NCBI RefSeq assembly: GCF_026210795.1
Contig: NC_089431.1
Span: forward strand, 2,790,001 to 2,854,000
DNA from: Rhizophagus irregularis
Taxonomy: Eukaryota; Glomeromycota; Glomeromycetes; Glomerales; Glomeraceae
Reading direction: 5' to 3'
DNA: 64,000 nucleotides
A program made the position numbers and the translations under genes. Below are positions 9,980 to 22,784 of this stretch, piece by piece (position 1 is the first letter of the stretch; every line of letters starts with the position of its first letter). Below the pieces are notes generated by a model. That model worked only from the letters and a program-made list of their open reading frames with translations, ran no database searches and was not told where the DNA came from.

Positions 9980-12598
9980 TCATTCATCTAATAACCCTTC
10001 GCCATTAAAATATAAGCTTTTTTCAATAGCATTTTTTGGCTTAGGTAAGCTAAAGTCGAACTGAAGAGACCTATTAGTAAACCTAAAACTAGTTGTTCCA
10101 GCATAAGCTTCCGCAACATTAATTGATTCTACAACTATTTTGACATTATCCTTAGTTAATTGACTAGGCCTGGTTCCAAGAGGTTGACCACGTACTCGAC
10201 GATCAGCAGCTTCAAACTGATGCTTTTTAAACGGAGCTGTAGTAAATGCGTGAAGCTCTTCAAGTAAGTTTAGAGTGGTAGGTCGTTTTTCTGGATCAGC
10301 ATCTAAACATTTTTGCATCAATTCATGATAACATTTTGGAGTTCCAATTACATTATTTGGACGTACACCATTAATTATATCAAGAATCAACTCATCTTCA
10401 TTATCAATTTCATAATCGGAATATGGTTCATCTCCTGATACCAATTCCCACATTATAATACCAATACTATAAATGTCTGATTTAATAGAGGTTAAGTTTC
10501 CATTTTCTACTATAACTTCAGGAGCAATATATGATAAATTACCATACAATTGTTGTACTGGTTCAGAATTTAAATTAGCACATGAATCTAATTCAGAAAT
10601 ATATACTTCTAAATTATTATGTTCTTTCAGAATTAATATATTTCCTGGATATAAATCACGATGTATATAATTTGCCTTATGAATGTTATGAAGACCTTCT
10701 ATAATTTTTTTTAATATTGACAATTTTTTAAACCAACCTCTACATGGAAATTTTTTCCGAATATATTGACGTAAATTTCCGCCATCTGCATATTTTAATA
10801 CCATGTGATAAGATTTAGTTTCCAGATCTTGTGTGAATCCATAACAACGTATGGTATTTTTAATATCTAAATGTAATCTTAGATTATTAATTGTCGAATC
10901 GAATCTGAATTTTCGTAAAATTATTTGAGCATCTTTTGTTCTCACCCATTGTTGAAACTCAGTATCCCATACTTCTCTTATTCCATCTAACCAAGTTGCA
11001 GTATAAATTTCACAATATGAACCTTGTACAATACGTTTTATATTTGTAAATTGATTATAATCAATCCACTCAAAATAATCATTATGGTTTGTTGCGTTTA
11101 ATTGAGAATCTTGAATAAGTTTATCAAGATCTTTATCTCCACATGTCCAATTAGGAAAATTTTCATGGAACACTTGAGCTTCACACTCACGACACCAATG
11201 ATAATTCTTGAATTGTATTTCACATTTTTTGCATATTGTATTTGTTGATAAAAATGAGCTTGCTAAGTTCTCAGAAATAGCCAGAGAAGACAGGGAAGGA
11301 GAATATCCTAAAAAAATAAAAATAATAATTAATTAATTTAAATAAATAAATGAATAAATAGAAAAAATTAAAAAAATTATCATAATAATACCAGAAATAA
11401 AATTTTTTGAGGTATCAGAAGGTGGTAATAAGTAAATTGAATTTTTATCATCATCCCCTTCAAAAATTGGTTCAAGAGACATGGATTGCAACTGTAAAAG
11501 AATTTGACTGATTAAAGGTCTAAAATCTGGTTCTGATTGCCAGCAATTAGTGTAAATCTTCATATAATCAATTGGAGTTCCTTTAATTAATTCTTCTTTA
11601 AATCATGACAAATATCAAGATATAAACGCCACTCCTCTTTATATAGAGGAAAAGGCTTACGACAACTTGAAATTTCCCATAGTACCATTCCTAAACTATA
11701 AATATCAGATCTTTTATCTAATGGAACATTCCTATTATTTAATTTATGCGGATCAATAAATGGAATAATTCCAAAAAACTTATTACCAGATGACATTGTA
11801 CTTTCTAAATTTTTAGATAATCCAAAATCCGATATCTTAATGTTACCATCATTAATAAGAATATTTTTCGTATGCTAAATATTTATAAAATACGTAAATA
11901 CATTTGTATAAATATCAAATACATAACTGATAACGACATGTTAGCAAAAAATTATTACCAAGTCACGATGTGCAATATTTAATTCATCATGAAGATAACA
12001 AAGCCCTTCCGCAATTTGAGTTGCGAGGAATACCCTTTCCGTCCATTCAAAACCGTTTTCATTACAGTTTTTAACATTGATATATTCACGTAAATTTCCT
12101 TGATTTGCATATTCTAATACTAAATAATATAATCTTTCTTTAACGTCTGTAATAATTTATATAATATTAGAAACGCAACTTGTACAAAATTACAATAGCC
12201 AAAGAATAAATTTAATGCTAACTTACTTCGGCTTATGCCATAAAATTGAATAATTCTTCCATTATCAATACGATTATAAATTTTCAACTAAAAAATTTGT
12301 TAAATTTTAAATTTTTATTTTATTTTATTTTTTTTTTATGATTCAAGTAAAGAAACACTTTATATACCTCATTAACAAAAGTTTTTATAGTGCGATTTTT
12401 ACAATCATCTGAAGTTATATTTACTTCTTTAATCGCTATTAAAATTCCTCCAAGGGATTCACATTTTGTTTTATAAACTATGCAAGAACCTTGACCTATT
12501 CGTTCTTTTTCATTACCAAAATTTTCAAGTATTTCTTTAATTCCATAATAATTAATAGCGGTTTGATAAAAATCTTCATTTAAATTGTTTGAATTCAT
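9980..12598 (-). pseudogene. Dual kinase gene 2, frameshifted in kinase domain 1
   Basis: Five exons: 12598-12368, 12287-12227, 12146-11959, 11874-11392, 11307-9980, with boundaries matching those of the other dual kinases. Domain 1 has the IGQGS loop (last glycine lost: SCIVYK), AIKEV, AHRDL and DFGLSK. Near 11598-11602 one base is missing compared with the 19068-16487 paralogue, so the frame stops shortly after LYLDICHDLKK. Phase arithmetic agrees: the exons total 2291 nt, one short of 764 codons. Past the break, the zinc ribbon (CKKC-x9-CREC) and second kinase-like domain are open for about 440 codons. In that domain VAIK is replaced by IILR, HRDLYPGN is kept, DFG reads ELD and APEV is kept. 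It could be a recent pseudogene, an assembly error, or two separately used halves. Start chosen at MNSNN by comparison with the paralogue. Confidence 0.75.
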
Positions 12599-12622
12599 AA
12601 TTGCAGAATAAAAGTTTTTCAT

Positions 12623-14275
12623 TTATTACAAATATCAAGTATTTTTATTATTATTATTATTTTCAAGTACAAAATACGTCATAAATTTTTTATAAAATAG
12701 AAGTTACTTAAATATTTTTGTGGTTTCAGCCAGCAGTATTTGAATCACTCCAAAATAAGAAGTAATTACAAGACACCTTTGAATTTATTTCTAAATGAGG
12801 TTATTCATTATCATGACTTTTTTGAATTACTTCCTTTTAAATAAGGGCACATCAATTATCATTTAAACATTATTATTTCTAAATAAAGATCCTTACAATG
12901 TTATTACGAAACTTCCTTTAGACTTTGACCTTTTGCTAAATAAGAACGCATTAAATGTTTAAAATTTAAAAAATAATCGTAATTAATAACTAAAAAAAAA
13001 ATAATAAATAAATGTCATTGTTTATATTCCTTATCTTAACTATATAATTTATATGACTCAAAAATTTTGTTTCTAAAGAATTCTTTTATTCATTTTATTC
13101 AAATAAAAAAAAAAAAAATTTTTTTAAGTTGGCCAATCATATTTTTCGTTGATATCGTTTTTATTGGCTCAATACTTCAATCCCGATCATCATCACACAA
13201 GCAGCCACATAGTAAAATCGTGTACAAGCGTAAATATTGATTATATGATCGCTTTCATTATGTAACCTTAACGCTTTTATTAAAATAAAGTATCATGTTG
13301 GCATATATAAAAAGAAGTGTTTTATGGTAAAGTTCCAGGATATATTAATATCGATCTCGTAGATTTTGAATTAAATTAACATTAATCATAATAATTAGTT
13401 AATTAAATCAAGAATAAATAAAACTAAAAATTTCTTACATTGATTATTTTCTGATTATTTTTTCAAATTATTGTTCTTTGTTTTATTGCTTCAATATTTT
13501 CTTTACATAATCAATTTTATCTGGATAAATAATTTTAAATTCTTACATTCAAATAAATGTTTTCCAATACTAGGAACTGTATTTTTCTTAGAGCTTCCTA
13601 AGTAAGGCCTTTTATAGCTAGTATGCATCCTTTACATATTGCTTTAATGTCGTCTTTATTCACGATTTGATGTACATTTTTGTAAAAAAATTTATTCTCT
13701 TAAAAAAAAAAAACTTATTAAAAACATTTTCTGAAAAAAAAATTATCAATCAGATGTATATTAATAAAATATGTTACACCGAACAACTGAAATTCGAAAT
13801 CATTTGTAGACTTCTTTGGGAACTTGTCCCCCGAAGTTTTTTAAATAACTACATCAATTTGTGAAATAATTTTGTGTGATAATCGATGAATTAACATTAT
13901 TTAATATCATGTGATTGTGAGAATATTTATGATGCCATAAGTTCGTACCTCTCATTTATACCACGGAAATTATAAATGAAGACGCATAAAAATAATTTAG
14001 ATGTATTGATAAATTTTACTTGTAATTTTACCCGTAATTAAAAATTGTGGGCTAAAATTTTAATGTCTTAAGTCTTAACACGTGATCCAGATGAGCAGAT
14101 CATATTCATAATTAGCAATTACCTTTCAACAGGACGTTTCGTCGTTTCGTGCAATGTTTGCATAAAACATGTTTGCATAAATTAGTGACGGACTAATAAT
14201 AATTTATTGCAATACGGAAACCGTTGCTTCGTGTTTCGTTTGACATTTTTCTGTGTTCCCAATCCCTCCAAATTT
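12623..14275. other. Intergenic region between divergent kinase genes
   Basis: AT-rich spacer between dual kinase 2 (minus) and single kinase 3 (plus). The 65- and 63-codon open stretches here are low-complexity. It must hold both promoters; a TATA-like site for the plus gene is at 14276. Nothing else is supported. Confidence 0.5.
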
Positions 14276-14285
14276 TATATAAAGG
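14276..14285 (+). promoter_or_regulatory. TATA-like element of single kinase 3
   Basis: TATATAAAGG lies about 160 bp before the ATG at 14447. The inverted paralogue at 24377 has a matching TATATAAATAGG at the equivalent distance, which supports a conserved core promoter. Confidence 0.45.
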
Positions 14286-14446
14286 AAAAATTGACATAAA
14301 AAAAAATCAAAAAAGGTACGTGACTGCGTGTTTAATTTTATTTATTTATTTTTTCTTTTTATTATTTTCTTTTACCTTTCTTCCTCTAATTTATTATTAT
14401 ATTACGGTGATATAATTTTTATAGTATATCAGTGCCACATAAAAAT

Positions 14447-16003
14447 ATGGAACGATTAAATTATCACAGTGAAAGTGAGTGGATTAATTGGCTTGATGAA
14501 GCAATTAAAAAGGAATATATAAAACTTTTTAAATTTGATCAATTTGAGAATATTAAAATTATTGGTTATGGCGGATTTGGTAAAGTATTCCGAGCGAAAT
14601 GGAAAAATACGGGAGATGTTTTTGCTTTGAAAGAATTTAAATATGATATGGCCGTTAAGGAAATCATCAATGAGGTAAAGTATAATTGTTCTTGTTTGAT
14701 TATTGCTAAGGATGGTAATTTAAGAAATTAATTACCTTTTCAGATCTACTTACAACGTAAAGTCGATTTTCATGAAAATATCATACGATTTCTTGGAATT
14801 ACTTGTGAAAATGGTAAAAATAAAATTGAATTTTCATTAGGACAGTGACATATATTAGCAAATATTATTTTCATAGAACGTTTACACCCCAGGTAAGGTT
14901 TATGACCAATCACAACCATTTCACATGGTTTATATTATGTGTAACTTAAGATTTTCTTTTTATTCCCACCACCCCTTAAAATATTAACTAATATATGTCA
15001 TTGCCCTTATTAATGATGACTTATTTATCGTTAATATTGTTAATTACTAGATAATTACACTCTTTCAAAAAATAAAAAATTCATGATTGTAATGGAATAT
15101 GCCGATGGAGGTTCTCTTAGAAACTATTTGAAACTTAATTTCAGTACTCTCATATGGGATAATAAATATCAATTTGCTTATCAAATTTCGAAAGCCTTGG
15201 AATGTTTACATAATGAAGAAATTCTACATTGTGACTTGGTAATTGAGTATAGTCTATATATTATTTTATATTTATATTATAATATTATCCTAACCAAGCA
15301 TTTTTCTTTTATAATAGAATTCCAATAATATCTTTGTTCATCAAAATAAAATTAAATTAGGTGATTTTGGATTATCCAAAAGAATTGAGGAAATATCAAA
15401 ATCTGGTTCAAAAATATTCGGGGTTATTCCTTACATCGACCCAAATAAATTTGATGAACAAAAAAATTATAAATTTAATAAAAAAAGTGATGTATATAGT
15501 CTTGGTGTAATACTTTGGGAGATATCAAGTGGAAAGCCTCCATTTAAGAATACGAAAAATAACGATCCACATTATGATATGTGGTTGGTAAAACACATTA
15601 TGGATGGTCATCGAGAAACAATTGTTAAGAATACACCTAGTGAATATATTGAACTTTATACTGGTAATTATAAATTACTGTAATTCTGAATATTTTTTTT
15701 TTTAATGTAGTATAAATTTTTGGAATAACTTCGAAAAAAAAAAAATTATTTTCAGCGTGTTGGGATCAAAAACCAAACGAACGTCCAACTGCTCAACAAG
15801 TCGTTACGAAACTGGAAGAAATTATGTCACAAAAAAATAAAATAAGTGACAATTTTGAGGAGGATAATTATCGAAAGAAGTTCAATGTAATAAAAATACC
15901 AATACAAGTTTTAGCGATTCTAGCATACATTTGGCAATTCCGAATAATTATACTAATTCATTTCAAGAAGCATCTAATAATATTATATCATCAAAAAAAT
16001 TAG
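14447..16003 (+). CDS. Single-domain protein kinase (TKL-like), truncated and with altered catalytic loop
   Basis: Exons 14447-14674, 14744-14813, 15051-15238, 15318-15663, 15756-16003; 359 aa. N-terminus MERLNYHSESEWINWLDEAI, then GYGGFGKVFRA loop and ALKEF lysine. The catalytic loop reads LHCDL instead of LHRDL (CGT to TGT relative to the paralogue at 23690). DFGLSK, the GVIPYIDPNKF activation region, SDVYSLGVILWEISSG and a C-lobe CWDQKPNERPT are present. Compared with the paralogue, four bases are missing near 15868, so translation leaves the ancestral frame and ends at 16001. The ancestral Ser/Asn-rich and basic tail (LGNKVKKLLRKLKIKK) survives out of frame at 15931-16134. The upstream GTG at 14432 is not needed as a start. 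Loss of the HRD arginine often weakens regulation but not always catalysis, so activity is uncertain. Confidence 0.75.
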
Positions 16004-16139
16004 AAATCGATAAAGCGAGAGACTTCACTCACGAGAAAACTCTTGGAACTAAACAAATTTTTAGGTTTCGTATACCAAAACTCGGAAATAAAGTAAAAAA
16101 ACTACTAAGAAAATTAAAAATAAAGAAAACATAAATATT

Positions 16140-16486
16140 AGTAACTTACACATGTTAGTTATTCATAGGGATTTATAACACGTGGTGAAGGATTGATTTT
16201 TGTAAAGTAAAAAAAAACTTTAATGATTTATTTAGTGTAAATTGTAAACAACTCGTTAGAATATAGAAATTATTTATTTATACAAATATTTACTAGAACC
16301 CTTCTATTTAATATGTAATCATTAAAATTATCATGAAAATCTTGACTGTACGTAAATAATTTTTATTGGTTAATTCAATTAAATTAAATTTTACTTTATT
16401 TTACGCCATTTATAACCCTATTTAATAAATTTTTAAACGTAAATAAATAAAAAATCTATTATAAATTTCTTATATTGTAAAAACCT
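16140..16486. other. Convergent intergenic spacer
   Basis: Between two convergent kinase genes. AT-rich; I see no gene or repeat. It must contain both polyadenylation regions. Confidence 0.5.
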
Positions 16487-19068
16487 TCACAAATCTATTC
16501 TTTTTAATTGGCATTCCAATAAACCTTGATCATTAAAATATAAACTTTTTTCGCTAGCATTTTTTGGTTCAGATAAGATAAAGTCGAGCTGAAGAGGTTT
16601 GTTGGTAAATCTAAAACAAGTTTTATAAGCTTCTATAACACTAATCGATTCTACAAATATTTCTACATTATCTTTAGATAATTGATTAGGTCTAGCCCCA
16701 AGAGGTTGACTACGTCTTTTAAAATTAGCAGCTTCAAACTGGTGTTTTTTTAGTGGAATTGAAATAAATGTTTTAAGTTCTTCAAGTAGTTCTAAAGTAG
16801 TGGGTCGTTTTTCTGGATCAGCATCTAAACATTTTTGCATTAAATCATAATAGCATTTTGGAGTTCCAATTACATCATTTGGACGTACTCCATTAATTAT
16901 ATCAAGAATTAATTCATCCTCATTATCGATTTCACGATCAGAGTATGGTTCATCTCCTGATGCTAATTCCCACATTATAATACCAATACTATATATGTCT
17001 GATTTAATAGAAGTTATGTTTCCATTTCCTACTATAACTTCTGGAGCAACATATGGTAAATTACCATATTGTTGTTGTTCTATTGGAGATTTCAAATTGG
17101 CACATGAATCCAATTCGGAATTATATACTTCTACATTATGTTGTTCCCAATTATCCTCCCTATTATCTTCTTGAATTAATATATTTCCTGGATACAAATC
17201 ACGATGTATATAATTTTTCTTATGAATATTATTAAGATTTTCTACAATTTTTTGTAATATTGATAATCTTTTAAGCCAATTACATGGAAAATTTTTCCAT
17301 AAATATTCCCGAAAATTTCCACAATTCGCATATTTTAATACCATATAATAACATTTAGTTTCAGGATTTTGAGTAAATCCATAACAACATATAGCATTTT
17401 CAAATTCTAAATGTAACTTGAGATTTTTAATGGTTGATTTAGACCTAAATTCTCGCAAAATTATTTGAACTGGACCTGTTCTTAACCATTGTCGAGATTC
17501 GTTATCCCACTTTTCTCTTATTCCATCTAACCAAGTTGCAATATAAATTTTACAATATGAACCTTGTATAATAAATTCTATCTTTTTAAATCGATCATAA
17601 TCGATCCATTCAAAATATTTATCATATCTTGTTGCGTCAAGTTGAGAACTTTGAATAATTTCATCGAGTTCTTTGTTTTCACTCGTCCAATTAGGAAAAT
17701 TTTTCCGGAATGCTTGAGCTTCACATTCATGACACCAGTAATAATTTTTGAATTGCATTCCACATATTTTACATAACAAATTTGAGTCATAAATTGGACT
17801 ATCTGGGGTAGAAATAATACCTAATAATAATAAATAATTAATTAATTTAAAAATAATTAACAAAAAAAAAAAATTATTTTTTTTATTATTTTTAAAATTA
17901 CCTATTGGAGTTTTTTCTTTTTCGGTATCAATGGAAATGGGATTATTCGAACCTTCAAAAATTGGTTTAAGAGATATGGATTGTAATTGCAAATGAACTT
18001 GATCGATTAAAGGTCTAGATTCTGGTTCTGATTGCCAGCAATTAGCATAAATATTTATGTACCCTTCTGGAGTCCCTTTAATAAATTCTTCTTTCAAACC
18101 TTGACAAATATCAAGATATAAATTCAATTCCTCTTTATAATTATGAAAAGGCTTACGACAACTTGAAATTTCCCATAGTACCATTCCTAAACTATAAACG
18201 TCGGATCTTTTATCTAATGAAACATGCCGATGCTTTAATTTATGCGGATCAATAAATGGTAAAACTCCGAAGAACTTTCCACCAGACGACATTGTACTTT
18301 CTAAATCTTTAGATAAACCAAAATCCGATATTTTAATGTTACCATCGTTAATAAGAATATTTTTCGTATGCTAATATTTAGAAAAAAAAAAATCCATAAA
18401 TATATATTTAGTATAAAATTCAAACGTTTTAATTACAATATATTTTACAAAAATTATTACCAGGTCACGGTGTGCAATGTTCAATTTATGCAGATAACAA
18501 AGACCTTCTGCAATTTGAGTTGCGAGGTTTACTCTTTCTTTCCATTCAAAATCATTTTCGTTACGATTTTTTTCATTGATGAATTCACGTAAATTTCCTT
18601 GATTTGCATATTCTAATACCAAGTAATATAATTTTTTTTCAGCATCTGTAAAAATTTATATAATATTAGAGGCGTTACAAGAATTATAATAATTAAGATT
18701 AAACTAATGTTAACTTACTTCGGCTTATGCCATAAAATTGAATAATTCTTTTATTATTAATACGATTGTATATTTTTAACTAAATTTTAGATTGTGTCTT
18801 TAATTTTAATTTTTTTTTTTTGATAATTCAAATAAAGAGACAACGAACATACCTCAGTTATAAAAGTTTTTAGAGAATTATAATCATTCGAAATTATATT
18901 TACTTCTTTAATCGCTACTACAATTCCTTCAAGGGATTCACATTTTGTTTTATAAACTAAAGAAAATGAACCTTTACCTATTAGATCTTTATTGACAAAA
19001 TGTTCAGTTATTTCATTAATTTTATATTCGAAAATAGCAGATTGATACCAATCTTCATTTGAATTCAT
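16487..19068 (-). CDS. Dual kinase gene 3: TKL-like kinase, zinc ribbon, second kinase-like domain
   Basis: Five exons: 19068-18853, 18779-18719, 18645-18461, 18370-17902, 17820-16487; 755 codons in phase. This is the best-preserved member. Domain 1: IGKGSFSLVYK loop, VAIKEV, AHRDL, DFGLSK, GVLPFIDPHK, SDVYSLGMVLWEISSCR. Then the zinc ribbon (CKIC-x9-CHEC) and the NWTSEN...YFEWIDYDRF leader. Domain 2: QGSYCKIYIATW (glycine loop lost), IILREF in place of VAIK, HRDLYPGNI kept, DFG reads ELD, APEV kept, then PEKRPTTLELLEEL. A conserved tail ends in RIDL. The 81-nt fourth intron has no stop and is a multiple of three, so an intron-retained form would add 27 hydrophobic/Asn-rich residues. Probably a cytosolic signalling kinase with a regulatory pseudokinase; the role is inferred. 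Confidence 0.8.
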
Positions 19069-19079
19069 AATTACAGAAT

Positions 19080-20384
19080 AAAATTTTATACATTAATGGT
19101 TCAAATTCTTACAAGAGTATACCCATATATATATTATTTTTCTTATTCCAAAATAAGAAAATGTTATGATTTTAATCAACTTTGAACTTATTTCTAAATA
19201 AAAAATACTTCATTTTAGTGAATTACTTCTTTCTAAATAAGAACATTTCATAATTATTAAAATTTGAAAGTCATAGAATTACTTCTAAATAAAGGATTAT
19301 TCATGTTATTATCTTGATACTAAATAAGAAAATATTGCTACGGTTTATGAATATCTTATTATTAGCCACTGTACTACTTAACATTTACATTTCCAAAATA
19401 TTTAAAAAAAATTCCGAATACTAAAATAGATGTATTTTGAATGTACATTCACTAATATTTATATCGCACAACAATTTTTATGACAATAAAAAAATATTTG
19501 AAAGAAATAATCAATCATTACAATTTCTACTAAAATTAACATTATCCGTCAGCTGGTGACGAACTTCATTACTAAATATGAAAAGAGGATTTTAAGGTAT
19601 AATTGGGTTCTTTAGCAAATTATGGCTTGAGAATTGAATTCTTAATCAAGAATTGTGTTATCCCTGAGTTCAATTGAAAGTTTATTAAAAAAATACATTT
19701 ATAATTAAAATTAAAAAAAAAGGATTGGTGAAAATTAGCACATAATCTGTTCAATTAACAAACTTAGGTCTAAAATTATGTAGTTGGCATAATATTTTAA
19801 TTTAACAATATATAAAAATCTTACTTCCGACACTACTTCTAAACTCTTAAATAAATACGTTTCAATTTTATAGGAAAAATAATTTGGAACTAGTATCGAG
19901 AATTTTTTTACTTGAATCATGAATAAACTGAAAGTAAAAAAGAAAGGTATATTTCTTTAATAAAATAATTCGTTTTATGAACTAATGTTATTGTAAATTA
20001 TACTGTATAAAGATTATTATATCAATTTTAACATTATTCTTTAAACATTTGCCAGACAAGTTAAAATCACGTGCGTAACAGCACGTGATTTCAATGGATT
20101 AATATTCATTAATATATTAAATTGGAATTACAGTACATTATTAAAATATACTGTGAGTATACTTCTCGCTTATTATATATGAGTTGGAGCAAAGCATGAA
20201 ATGTGAAGGGAAGAATTAACGCGGTTGAAAAATTACTCCCTAATTGAATTCGAATCGATTGGAATAAGATTGTAATATTATAAAAATTTTCGATAAATCA
20301 AAAAATAATATTTCTAGAAAATCCTTAAGATAAAAAAATATTATTAATTACTTTGGCGATATAAAAACAAATATAAACTTACAA
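19080..20384. other. Intergenic stretch with a CACGTG hairpin
   Basis: Upstream of dual kinase 3. AT-rich, no supported gene. At 20064-20091 there is an 11-bp perfect inverted repeat (AAATCACGTGC, six-base loop, inverse), giving two CACGTG boxes back to back. Confidence 0.5.
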
Positions 20385-20472
20385 GATTTAATCCATCTTC
20401 CGCATCAAGAGCTAAAGGAGGAATAGAAACATATATTCGGTCCTGAAATGTTGGAACATTAAAAAGATCCTA
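20385..20472 (-). other. Orphan exon-like stretch
   Basis: Minus-strand reading between a TTTTAATTAG acceptor and a GTAAGT donor is open: DLFNVPTFQDRIYVSIPPL then ALDAEDGLNL. Codon use is not AT-noise-like. I do not recognise it, and no flanking exon could be joined with confidence. It may be a remnant of a larger gene. Confidence 0.25.
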
Positions 20473-20755
20473 ATTAAAATATGGAGTAAGTTTTAATTCG
20501 AACACTACAGTCACTACTATCGATCAAAGAAATTTATTCCCTTAATTTAAACTTTACTATATCACTAAATCTATTTTCATTATCGTTTATCTCTCTTTTT
20601 CTTTTTTTAAAGACTGAAAGCAATAAAAATTCTGGCGATAATATTATCATTAAAAATCAATAAATCAATAATACATCAATATATTTTAATGGAATATATT
20701 TTAAATATTAATTTACAAATAAATGCACAAGTATTGTATACCCTATTGTAAGTCT

Positions 20756-21121
20756 TTATTTTATATAATCGTGTTTATAAGACTCATTTGCTTTAATCAC
20801 ACCTTTTAATGTTTTAAAATAACTTGCATCCAAATAAAATTCTTCCAACATAGCCTCTAGTCTCTCAATCCTACCTTTTGTAGTTATTTCCAATATTTCG
20901 ATTCTTTTCTTTGTATCATTTTTGTCTACATCTTTGTATAAGACTTTGTCATTTTCGTCTGCATTTTCGTTGTTTGGAAAAGAGGGAAAGGAATCAACCA
21001 AAGAAATTTTAGCCCTAGAAACATATCGTTTAGCTAATTTTCTTTCATATTCTCTGCGAATATCCCAGCAACACATGTAATTTTGTGTGAGGCCCCTATA
21101 ATTAAGGCAACAATAGAGCAA
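20756..21121 (-). CDS. Hypothetical protein or exon, 121 codons
   Basis: An open minus-strand frame with mixed composition. It has a Cys/Tyr-containing start (MLYCCLNYRGL...CCWDIRREYERK), a basic stretch (KLAKRYVSRAK), an acidic linker (ENADENDK) and a helix-forming C-terminal half (KRIEILEITTKGRIERLEAM) likely to be coiled coil. The 5' end may instead be an exon boundary. I do not recognise the family. Between two kinase genes, it could equally be a fragment. Confidence 0.35.
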   Translation of the reverse strand: MLYCCLNYRGLTQNYMCCWDIRREYERKLAKRYVSRAKISLVDSFPSFPNNENADENDKVLYKDVDKNDTKKRIEILEITTKGRIERLEAMLEEFYLDASYFKTLKGVIKANESYKHDYIK

Positions 21122-21129
21122 TGAATCAC

Positions 21130-22780
21130 AACGTTGTTTGAAATGTCCACTAACTTAATAAAACGGTAACACAAAATGTCCTTATCCGCATCAAAAAATA
21201 TCAATAGCTCAATAGCTCAATAGATATACATGTAATCCAAAAAAGTAAAATATTAATTTTTTTTATCGGTTTATTTGGTCAAATATCGTAATTTTAGAGA
21301 TTTTAAGTTGTTTTGATAATCAATAAAGGGGGGGGGTTTATATTTTAGCTAATTGGCATCTTATCTTAATGAAACTCTAATTTACTCTATTCAAAAATAG
21401 TTACATTAAATTTAATGAATCAACTAAAAAAAATTATTTTTTTTTCAAATTCCTGAGAAAAAGTTTAATAAAAAGGGAATTAAAGTTGAAAATTTTCTAA
21501 ATATTGGCTCATATACAAAAACAATATGAACAATCGTTAACAAGTTTTTCGCATCGTATTGTGTTTATGTACATCCTGAAAATGAAAAAGTTCGTATACA
21601 TGATGATGATCTTGAAATTTGAGTTTGTTGTCTAATATTATTCTTTCATTGGTTTGTTGATTTTACTTAACAAGAAATATCAAAAATTTCAATCTTTCAT
21701 CTTGTAATTCTGATCTTTTTTAATTTGTCAGCATTAATATTATAACATTCCAATTTAGTAGTATTATAATATGCCATGCATAACTTGTTTAATCATTCTC
21801 ATTGATGAATATTCAGATCTCCTCTTTTAAAAAATATACTTAGCTAAACTTCGATCTCAGTTTTTTTTTAAAAAACCATAAAATATTCTGGGTTAAACCC
21901 AATTTTACCTGATTTAAAAATAAAGTTTGTGTAATTGTCAAAATTAGCCTAATTTTTACCGTTCTTATACTAGTAATTACAGCGATCATTTATTTTACAT
22001 TATTTAGAATTTTACCGTTCTTATACTAATTTATATAGTGGTCATTTAATTTGGTGAAGATGGCTGAATTATATTTTACATTATTTAGAATGTAAATATA
22101 TAATTGCAAAAGGGTTACTATTATAACTATTGTAATTACTTGAATATTCTTTAGATTTGTTCGCGAATGGTTCAATTGTAATTTGTAAAAGTAATTTTGT
22201 AATCCAATTTAATTTATTACATTATTGCACGATTTTAAAGTCCATTTGAAATTAAAGAAACGTGTAAACTCCGACATTCTTCTTATATAAAAACTCTGAT
22301 TTTAATAACTCACAAAAAAAAGGAGAATTATTTTTAAGAGTTTATTTATATGGAAATGAATTATTAATAAATTTATGTTGAACGCAAAAATTGCTTTAGA
22401 TCCATATTTTATCTCAGTAATTATTAAGGCTATAAAAATAAAATTTAATCCCATTAAATTCCTATTATTGAAAAAATTTTAATGAATATAAATTTTATTG
22501 AATTTACTAAAATACGACAAAAATGGGATAATGCTTAGTATGTTGTTTAAAGCCCTTCAGTTATAATGTTAGTTATCTGTGGCGTGGATAATCATACCAT
22601 TTTTATCATTTTCCGGAATGTGAGTCACCATGCATGACATCCCATTTTGGACAGTCCCATTCCAAGCTATTACTATTGGGGAAGAAACTTTATTAAACAT
22701 GAAAAAAATTTTTTCTTTACAAAAATCAATATTTCACCTCCCTATAACCCTTACTATGTTTCACTTATATAAGTTACAAC
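21130..22780. other. Intergenic region with a short imperfect duplication
   Basis: No gene supported. Between 21955 and 22090 the block TTTTACCGTTCTTATACTA ... ACATTATTTAGAAT occurs twice in tandem with divergence. A run of nine G at 21328 and scattered coding-like scraps (near 21550) are the only other features. Confidence 0.4.
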
Positions 22781-22784
22781 GATA

